DNA from: CAYLKS01 sp964384205 [NCBI: uncultured bacterium]
GTDB taxonomy: Bacteria > JAGOEH01
Assembly (NCBI GenBank): GCA_964384205.1
Contig: CAYLKS010000111.1
Coordinates: forward strand, 1-6,009
Reading direction: 5' to 3'
DNA: 6,009 nt
Position 1 is the stretch's first letter, and every line of letters starts with the position of its first letter. The notes beneath the pieces were generated by a model. The model saw only the letters and a list, made by a program, of their open reading frames with translations. It had not been told where the DNA came from and made no database searches. Positions 1-4,431 of this stretch are shown piece by piece. A program made the translations under genes and the position numbers.

Positions 1-166
1 TACCTGTAGTATCAAACCCATCAGGAATACAAACAGCGGCAGCACAAACTGGGCCAGCCAACGGCCCCCTCCCTGATTCATCGATACCTATAATAAATCT
101 ATATCCTTGGTTTTGCAAAGATAACTCTAAATCAAATGTAGGAGTTGAATTCTTTTTAGCCATCAT
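1..166 (-). CDS. rnhB: Ribonuclease HII, N-terminal part (3' partial)
   Basis: Cleaves the RNA strand of RNA-DNA hybrids and nicks at single ribonucleotides in DNA; in this setting it would remove primers or misincorporated ribonucleotides. Only the first 55 codons are present; the gene runs off the left edge. The decisive motif is [19 protein letters not shown] (about residues 27-45), the type 2 RNase H signature, with the first two catalytic acidic residues Asp29 and Glu30 and the RGPLAGPV substrate-binding loop. The usual Ala after DE is Ser here. The other two catalytic Asp lie outside the window. Two adjacent ATG codons (164-166 and 161-163) could start it; only a weak GGA lies upstream. 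The start overlaps the last codons and stop of the 105-aa gene. An RNase HII encoded in a phage-like replication run is less common than RNase HI types. Confidence 0.92.
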   Translation of the reverse strand, partial: MMAKKNSTPTFDLELSLQNQGYRFIIGIDESGRGPLAGPVCAAAVCIPDGFDTTG

Positions 167-473
167 GTCTATTTATCCAAACTTCTATTTTTTTAATTCC
201 AGAAATTTTTCTAGTACAATTTCTAATAATTTTAGCTACTTCTTCTGTAGTATAACATTGGTATGTGTTTTCAGGAAATTTAGTATTTGCGGACTCTTCA
301 GTAAAACAATCAACAGTATATTTACCTAAAACACTGTTTCCATATTCAACAACCTCTTCAATTAATTTTCGTTCTTTAGAAAACCAAGCATATAATGCAG
401 ACATGTCTTTATCTCCATTAATTAAGCATTCTTCCAACAACCCTAAAATATTATTTATTGTTATCTTATCCAT
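156..473 (-). CDS. Small protein of 105 aa, function unknown
   Basis: I do not recognise the family. It is an acidic to mixed-charge, probably mainly helical soluble protein that begins [17 protein letters not shown] and ends [12 protein letters not shown]. It has four scattered Cys (16, 56, 73 and 86) that do not form a metal-binding spacing, no signal peptide and no membrane segment. A stretch near residues 74-90 ([17 protein letters not shown]) looks like one amphipathic helix. It is held to be a gene because it fits the packed co-directional run: it starts 20 nt after the preceding stop, and its TAA (156-158) overlaps the rnhB start region (ATGATGGCTAA). The overlap suggests its translation is coupled to that of RNase HII. 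Confidence 0.75.
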   Translation of the reverse strand: MDKITINNILGLLEECLINGDKDMSALYAWFSKERKLIEEVVEYGNSVLGKYTVDCFTEESANTKFPENTYQCYTTEEVAKIIRNCTRKISGIKKIEVWINRHDG

Positions 474-479
474 TAAAAA

Positions 480-484
480 CCCCC
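480..484 (-). promoter_or_regulatory. Ribosome binding site of the 105-aa protein gene
   Basis: The minus strand reads TATATGGGGGTTTTTAATG. A run of five G stands 6 nt before the ATG at 471-473. It is a less canonical site than the GGAGG elements of the neighbouring genes, but it is the only purine block in the 20-nt gap. Confidence 0.55.
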
Positions 485-493
485 ATATAACTA

Positions 494-841
494 TTATTTA
501 TCATTAACGGTTGACTGCATAAATTTATTTAAATCTCCAGTAAGTGGGTGCTGTATATTAGAAACAGAAGGAGTTTCTTTTAATGTAGTCTGATACTGCT
601 CTAGCGTTTTTTCATTAAATCGTTTTTTTACTTTTCGTTTTTTCTCTTTATCCCACCACCAATCCGGTCGTAGTTGACTTGGAATTTCTTCACGTCTATC
701 AAAAAAATTATCTACTTTTTCAATATCTGGCTTGTATTGACTACACACTCGTTTTTTATTAAGACGTATTGTACTATTTTTTTTCTTAACACATTTACCT
801 TCCAGTTCAAACTGACAAAATTTACATCTTACTTTACTCAT
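494..841 (-). CDS. Small protein of 115 aa with an N-terminal four-cysteine cluster, function unknown
   Basis: I do not recognise the family. The N-terminal 40 residues carry Cys6, Cys9, Cys17 and Cys33 (VRCKFC, EGKCVKKK, RVCSQYKPD), spaced C-x2-C-x7-C-x15-C, and rich in Lys/Arg. This could be a small zinc-binding or nucleic-acid-binding module. The middle is highly charged, with the unusual tryptophan run RPDWWWDKEKKRKVKKRF at about 58-75. The C-terminal third is polar and without clear structure. There is no signal peptide or membrane segment, so it is presumably cytoplasmic. It begins 15 nt after the reductase stop with a strong ribosome binding site and is followed by the next gene after 20 nt, so it is part of the same run. 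A thioredoxin-like role next to the reductase is not supported: there is no thioredoxin fold signature around the CxxC. Confidence 0.8.
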   Translation of the reverse strand: MSKVRCKFCQFELEGKCVKKKNSTIRLNKKRVCSQYKPDIEKVDNFFDRREEIPSQLRPDWWWDKEKKRKVKKRFNEKTLEQYQTTLKETPSVSNIQHPLTGDLNKFMQSTVNDK

Positions 842-847
842 AATAAA

Positions 848-853
848 CCCTCC
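848..853 (-). promoter_or_regulatory. Ribosome binding site of the 115-aa protein gene
   Basis: The minus strand reads TTGGAGGGTTTATTATG. GGAGGG stands 6 nt before the ATG at 839-841, inside the 15-nt gap after the nrdJ stop codon (857-859). It supports this small gene as real. Confidence 0.8.
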
Positions 854-856
854 AAT

Positions 857-3800
857 TTAAATTTCACAAGACCCAGTAGCGCATTGCACAGATTCCTCGC
901 CTAGAGATTCCATAAGTTTATTTTCTTTTAAATATTGTTTCACTTCTTTTTTAGTTAATGGATTAAGAATTTGACCTTCATAGCTACCATCGACATAAAC
1001 AGTTACACCTTTTAAATCATAAATATATTCTAGCATGTAAGTACTCAATTCTTGAGGCGTGGTATTTAAAGGCATATTAATAGTTTTTGATACCGCACCA
1101 TCTACATATTTTTGTACTATTGATTGCATCTCAAAATGATCTGTTGGTTTTAAATCATCCGTATCAACATACCACTCAGGAGTTTTTTCATTGTTATTAA
1201 TTATATTACGATATATAGAATGTACATACATACGATCGCCTACTCTATCATGTCTTAAATACGCTTTTCTAAATAAAGGCTCGATACCAGATGAAACATC
1301 TGCTAACAAACTAATGGTTCCAGTAGGTGCGATAGCAATACCAGTGACACATCGTACACCGTGTTTCTTGACGTCCATACGCAACGAGGCTGGAAGTTTT
1401 CTTATAAACGACGCCTTACCATAGGCCACTGGCTCAAACTTGGGAAATGCGCCCTTTTCTACTGCTAATTCAATTAAAGTTTGGTAAACAACATCACGTA
1501 TAAATCGCATAAGTTTTTCTACTTCCATGATAGCTTTTTCAGAACCATATCGTAATTTTTTAGCAAATAAATATTCCGCTAATCCCATAACACCGATACC
1601 TATACGACGAGAATTATGAGCCTTAATATCAATTTCTTTTAATACATATTTATTAACATCTATTACATCATCTAAAAATCTAACAGCAAGTTTAATTGTT
1701 TCTTCTAGTTTTTTCCAATTAGTATAAACAGTACCAGTAATAAAATTAGGAAGCACTAATGAACCTAAATCGCAAACGTCATACGGAGATAAAATTGCCT
1801 CGCCGCAATTTGACGTAAGTATGTGATTATACTTAGGTTTTTTATTAGCACCAACACCGGCGCTAGTTAAAATATAAAAATTATGATGCTCATCTACCGT
1901 ACCATTATACACATTTTCATACCCATCCTCTTCAACAGAAACTACTACAAAATTTAATTCAGCTGCTTCTTTTAATTCTTTATATGATGTAAAACAATAT
2001 TCATTAAACCCAGACTCATTAGCGCTTCGTATTCTAGAAGGTACATTGTTTTTCTTACAAGCGATCATCCATTCTTTTTTCAAAGGATCTCTTCCAAACA
2101 CTTTCTTTAATTCATTATAAATATTTATTTGAGCATTTCTTGTTTCCTGTTGTTTATTCTCATAATGAGAATAAAATTTAGATCTACTTGCTTCATTATT
2201 CCAGCCGTAGTCACTAGAACATTTTCTAGAACAAAAAGCCCGTTCCCTACTATCCCAATTTACTACAAACGACTTACCACACCATTCACATTTTTTATTT
2301 ACATAAATACGGCCGTTTTCAAAAAATATATCTAGATCTGTTTCTTTTAGTAACTTAAGATAATGTTTGTAAGATCTAATATGAGCTGAATAGTCATAAA
2401 CCACTACGTCAGCCTTTTTCGCCGCAGCTCGCAATAATTTACTAGGTGATGTATATTTACCTAATGAATAACGACTATTAGGAATATTGTTTTTTCTACA
2501 GTATTTAAACCATTCTTCTTGAGTAATACGCCTCCCTAACTTAATAGAATACTCTACTGCCAAATCAAACACTTTATCAGGTGTATATCCTTTAAATCTA
2601 CCGTTATTACTACCAGAATGGTCTTGTTTTATCAACCAGTTCTTATCGGGAAATCTATTCATGGGATTTTTTTCGCCCAACATATCAGCAGCGTGCAATT
2701 TATCATGCTCTTTCTTAGTCATCACAGCTAAATTATCTAAAGAATTACAAAGTTTATCATAATTTTTGTGGTGTACAACTTCATTTTCTAAAAGGTCTCT
2801 ACCTTCGCCATATGCAGCGATAATACGATGCTCTACGTATTTCCCTTTACTAAAGTTAGGGTTAAACAACCACATATAACCAACATTAGAAACATTAGAA
2901 ACTAAATGATGCAATCTATCTCCAGACTTTAATTCATCAGCCCGCTTAATGCTACCATCCTTCATATAAAATTCATGATTTTCTGTACAACGTACTGATG
3001 AACCATCATCTAAAGTTACTTTCAAAATTTTCTTATTATAACCAGTTATACGTGGTCTACGCATCATTTTTACTTCGGGTTTTTGTGTTTTTCTATTATA
3101 ACAAAAAACAGGCACATCCTTACCTTCGTCAGCCAATTCTTTTATTGATACATATCTACGGCCATCAGCCACATATATTTTAGTATCACCAGTAATACAT
3201 GGATTACAGCCCATAACTGGATCATAATAATAGGAATTATTTTTAGTTAAATTATTCCAATTCAATAGACCTGGCTCTGCGCATTCAACCATATTGTCTA
3301 TTATTTTATTCCAAATATCTCTAGCCTTAATTTTTCCATATGATTTTTGAGAAAATTTAAATTCCCAATCATCGTCAGCTTCAACTGCTTCTAAAAAATC
3401 ATGCGTCACTGCCACAGAAATATTATAATGAGATAGTTTACCGTGCACCAATTTAGCGTCAATAAAATTTAAAATATCCGGATGGGTAACGTTCATAAGC
3501 GCTAATGCGGCTGCTCGTCGAGACCCACCACTTTCAATAGTGGCAGCAATTGCATCCGAAGCTTCTAAAAAGCTAACTGGTCCCGAGGAATGACCGCCTA
3601 CTTTTTTTATAGGAGCGCCTTTTGGCCTTAAAGATGACATATTTACACCTACTCCGCCGCCTTCACCCCATAATATTAATGAATCTTTATAATAATTACC
3701 AATTTCTTCTCTAGAATCACCAATTGGCAAATGATAACAATTAAATAATGACCCGGCTTGTCTCCCAGCGTTTCTTAAAATTCTACCACCAGGTAAAAAA

Positions 3801-3976
3801 TCCATGTTAAAAATTATCTCAGCAAACTTATCAGCATAAAAACCCATGTTTGAATTTTCTGGTGCAGATATAACTCTTCCTACACGAGTACTTGCTTTTT
3901 CCCAATCTTCATTTTCCATAAAATATCGATTTTCAGCTATTGTTATCGCATTCGTAGACAATTTACCATTTGACAT
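857..3976 (-). CDS. nrdJ: Ribonucleoside reductase, class II (adenosylcobalamin-dependent), interrupted by an intein
   Basis: Reduces ribonucleotides to deoxyribonucleotides with a thiyl radical generated through adenosylcobalamin. The precursor is 1039 aa: N-extein 1-259, intein 260-723, C-extein 724-1039, giving a 575-aa mature enzyme. The redox Cys pair is Cys80 (FNCYHLP) and Cys735 (DVCDLGSLVL). The active site NPCGE is restored by splicing, with the radical Cys at 724 and Glu at 726. Class II or NrdJ-type signatures are GGSRRAAALALMNVTHPDIL, APTGTISLLADVSSGIEPLF, SKTINMPL and LKGVTVYVDGSYEGQIL. The tail CATGSCEI is a C-x4-C pair like the shuttle cysteines that re-reduce the active site. 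The N-terminus begins almost at once with the catalytic domain, so no ATP-cone is apparent. No small-subunit gene (nrdB) is present in the window, which fits class II. The enzyme is compact compared with many bacterial homologues, as is common in phages. The start is chosen on the strong ribosome binding site at 3981-3987. Confidence 0.94.
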   Translation of the reverse strand: MSNGKLSTNAITIAENRYFMENEDWEKASTRVGRVISAPENSNMGFYADKFAEIIFNMDFLPGGRILRNAGRQAGSLFNCYHLPIGDSREEIGNYYKDSLILWGEGGGVGVNMSSLRPKGAPIKKVGGHSSGPVSFLEASDAIAATIESGGSRRAAALALMNVTHPDILNFIDAKLVHGKLSHYNISVAVTHDFLEAVEADDDWEFKFSQKSYGKIKARDIWNKIIDNMVECAEPGLLNWNNLTKNNSYYYDPVMGCNPCITGDTKIYVADGRRYVSIKELADEGKDVPVFCYNRKTQKPEVKMMRRPRITGYNKKILKVTLDDGSSVRCTENHEFYMKDGSIKRADELKSGDRLHHLVSNVSNVGYMWLFNPNFSKGKYVEHRIIAAYGEGRDLLENEVVHHKNYDKLCNSLDNLAVMTKKEHDKLHAADMLGEKNPMNRFPDKNWLIKQDHSGSNNGRFKGYTPDKVFDLAVEYSIKLGRRITQEEWFKYCRKNNIPNSRYSLGKYTSPSKLLRAAAKKADVVVYDYSAHIRSYKHYLKLLKETDLDIFFENGRIYVNKKCEWCGKSFVVNWDSRERAFCSRKCSSDYGWNNEASRSKFYSHYENKQQETRNAQINIYNELKKVFGRDPLKKEWMIACKKNNVPSRIRSANESGFNEYCFTSYKELKEAAELNFVVVSVEEDGYENVYNGTVDEHHNFYILTSAGVGANKKPKYNHILTSNCGEAILSPYDVCDLGSLVLPNFITGTVYTNWKKLEETIKLAVRFLDDVIDVNKYVLKEIDIKAHNSRRIGIGVMGLAEYLFAKKLRYGSEKAIMEVEKLMRFIRDVVYQTLIELAVEKGAFPKFEPVAYGKASFIRKLPASLRMDVKKHGVRCVTGIAIAPTGTISLLADVSSGIEPLFRKAYLRHDRVGDRMYVHSIYRNIINNNEKTPEWYVDTDDLKPTDHFEMQSIVQKYVDGAVSKTINMPLNTTPQELSTYMLEYIYDLKGVTVYVDGSYEGQILNPLTKKEVKQYLKENKLMESLGEESVQCATGSCEI
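1958..2143 (-). repeat. Homing-endonuclease-associated repeat, copy 2
   Basis: About 62 residues (intein 353-414) containing IYNELKKVFGRDPLKKEW, then CKKNNVPSRIRS and SYKELKEAAE. It aligns with copy 1 through GR, EW, C(K/R)KNN(I/V)P and the alanine-ending last helix, with a few extra residues before that helix. It lies just before splicing block F. The pair flanking a zinc-finger-like module suggests a modular DNA-binding tail for the HNH nuclease. Confidence 0.75.
2213..2290 (-). other. Four-cysteine zinc-finger-like module in the reductase intein
   Basis: Encodes KCEWCGKSF followed by RAFCSRKCSSDY, a C-x2-C-x15-C-x3-C arrangement (Cys at intein residues 304, 307, 323 and 327). This looks like a treble-clef or FCS-type zinc site and sits between the two GR/EW repeats. 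It probably helps DNA recognition by the homing endonuclease. Zinc binding is inferred from cysteine spacing only. Confidence 0.75.
2420..2584 (-). repeat. Homing-endonuclease-associated repeat, copy 1
   Basis: About 55 residues (intein 206-260) beginning TPDKVFDLAVEYSIKLGRR. They contain GRRITQEEWFKYCRKNNIP and finish SPSKLLRAAA. The shape is helix, Gly-Arg turn, Glu-Trp helix, Lys-Asn-Asn-Ile-Pro, then a final helix ending in alanines. It resembles the short repeats found beside HNH homing endonucleases and thought to contact DNA. Copy 2 lies at 1958-2143. The match is at protein level; codons have diverged. Confidence 0.75.
2681..2842 (-). other. HNH nuclease domain of the reductase intein
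   Basis: The encoded stretch matches the HNH homing endonuclease pattern. It shows EHRIIAAYGEG, then the key NEVVHHKNYDK with the His-His pair (intein residues 143-144), then SLDNLAVMTKKEHDKLH with Asn156 and His165/His169. In this family the second His of VVHH is the general base, and Asn and a late His complete the beta-beta-alpha metal fold. All of these residues are intact, so the nuclease looks functional. It would be expected to cut intein-free reductase genes near the NPCGE codons. Confidence 0.9.
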
Positions 3977-3980
3977 ATTT

Positions 3981-3987
3981 TCCTCCT
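3981..3987 (-). promoter_or_regulatory. Ribosome binding site of nrdJ, overlapping the dut stop codon
   Basis: The minus strand reads TGAGGAGGAAAATATG, in which TGA is the dut stop and ATG (3974-3976) starts the reductase. The strong AGGAGG lies within and next to the dut stop codon. It decides the start in favour of MSNGK over the Met at 4015, which lies inside dut. The arrangement suggests translational coupling of dUTPase and reductase. Confidence 0.85.
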
Positions 3988-4415
3988 CATCGTCCAGTTG
4001 AACCAAAACCACCACTACTTCTTACGGTATTAGTTAACGTATCAACTTCTTCAAATTGTGTATAAATTCGTTGGTGTAATGCCATCTGAGCATACCTATC
4101 CCCTTTTTTTAATAGAATAGTATTATTACCAATGTTTTTAAAATAAGTTTTAATTGGTCCTCTGTAATCAGAATCTATTATCGCTGTAGAATTAAGCAAT
4201 ATTAATTGTTGTTTACACGCTAGCCCGCTTCTAGGATGAATAGTGACATAATAATCATACGGAATCTCAAAAATCCATCCACTATCAATAAATTTAACTT
4301 CACCTAAAGCAAAAGAAATATCTTTTGTACAATACAAATCTAAGCATGCAGACCCATCTGTAGCATAAGTCGGAATTTTAGCATTTTTATGCAAACGTTT
4401 TAATTTTATGACCAT
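3987..4415 (-). CDS. dut: Deoxyuridine 5'-triphosphate nucleotidohydrolase (trimeric dUTPase)
   Basis: Hydrolyses dUTP to dUMP and pyrophosphate, which keeps uracil out of new DNA and supplies dUMP for thymidylate synthesis. At 142 aa it is the usual length for the homotrimeric all-beta family, and all five motifs are present in order. Motif 1 is ATDGSACLDL (19-27). Motif 2 is PRSGLA (61-66). Motif 3 is NSTAIIDSDYRG (75-86), with the water-activating Asp81 and the uracil-stacking Tyr84. Motif 4 is GDRYAQM (105-111). Motif 5 is SSGGFGSTG (133-141), with the Phe that caps the base. Motif 1 has Cys-Leu where Gly-Tyr is usual, and motif 3 has Thr-Ala for Pro-Gly; these are mild departures outside the catalytic residues. 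Its TGA stop (3987-3989) is embedded in the nrdJ ribosome binding site. The start is set by the GGAGGA site upstream. Confidence 0.96.
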   Translation of the reverse strand: MVIKLKRLHKNAKIPTYATDGSACLDLYCTKDISFALGEVKFIDSGWIFEIPYDYYVTIHPRSGLACKQQLILLNSTAIIDSDYRGPIKTYFKNIGNNTILLKKGDRYAQMALHQRIYTQFEEVDTLTNTVRSSGGFGSTGR

Positions 4416-4420
4416 ATATC

Positions 4421-4426
4421 TCCTCC
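4421..4426 (-). promoter_or_regulatory. Ribosome binding site of dut
   Basis: The minus strand reads TATTGGAGGAGATATATG. A strong GGAGGA lies a few bases before the dut ATG at 4413-4415, within the 16-nt gap after the polymerase stop codon (4432-4434). It fixes the dut start. Confidence 0.85.
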
Positions 4427-4431
4427 AATAT

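Larger units (their letters stand above)
1808..3199 (-). mobile_element. Intein with HNH homing endonuclease inside the class II reductase
   Basis: A 464-aa splicing element inserted between Pro and Cys of the active-site motif. Cys1 (codon 3197-3199) opens block A as CITGDTKIYVADGRRYVSIK. Block B is SVRCTENHEFYMKDG, with T-x-x-H. Block F is YNGTVDEHHNFYI, and the C-terminus is YNHILTSN before Cys+1 (1805-1807). The penultimate residue is Ser, not His, so the usual assistant of Asn cyclisation is missing. Between the splicing halves lie, in order, an HNH nuclease (intein residues about 120-173), a GR/EW repeat (206-260), a C-x2-C/C-x3-C zinc-finger-like module (304-327), and a second repeat (353-414). 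The frame is continuous through both junctions. Splicing is expected because the host motif is otherwise destroyed, but the Ser makes rate or mechanism uncertain. Confidence 0.94.

Noticed and set aside
200-260. DNA-binding motif in the 105-aa protein ([10 protein letters not shown] resembles the start of MerR or excisionase helices)
   Set aside because: The following residues (RNCTRKI) do not continue the helix-turn-helix pattern and the stretch sits near the C-terminus; a ten-residue likeness is too weak.
1808-1876. Possible duplication of ILTS just before the C-terminal splice junction of the reductase intein (YILTSAG and HILTSNCG)
   Set aside because: The codons for the two ILTS stretches differ at every residue, so this is not a recent DNA duplication and four residues can match by chance.
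265-3183. Plus-strand reading frames at 265-507, 674-904, 1191-1424, 2129-2335 and 2998-3183
   Set aside because: They all lie opposite well-supported minus-strand genes, have low-complexity or hydrophobic compositions typical of antisense frames in AT-rich DNA, and resemble no family.
1808-3199. Group I or II intron instead of an intein in nrdJ
   Set aside because: The frame is open through both junctions and the inserted protein has Cys1, a T-x-x-H block B, block F and a terminal Asn before Cys, all marks of protein splicing.
3974-4015. Reductase start at the Met of 4015, adding 13 residues (MVVLVQLDDEEEN)
   Set aside because: This extension lies wholly over the end of dut in another frame and has no ribosome binding site, whereas MSNGK follows a strong AGGAGG at the right spacing.
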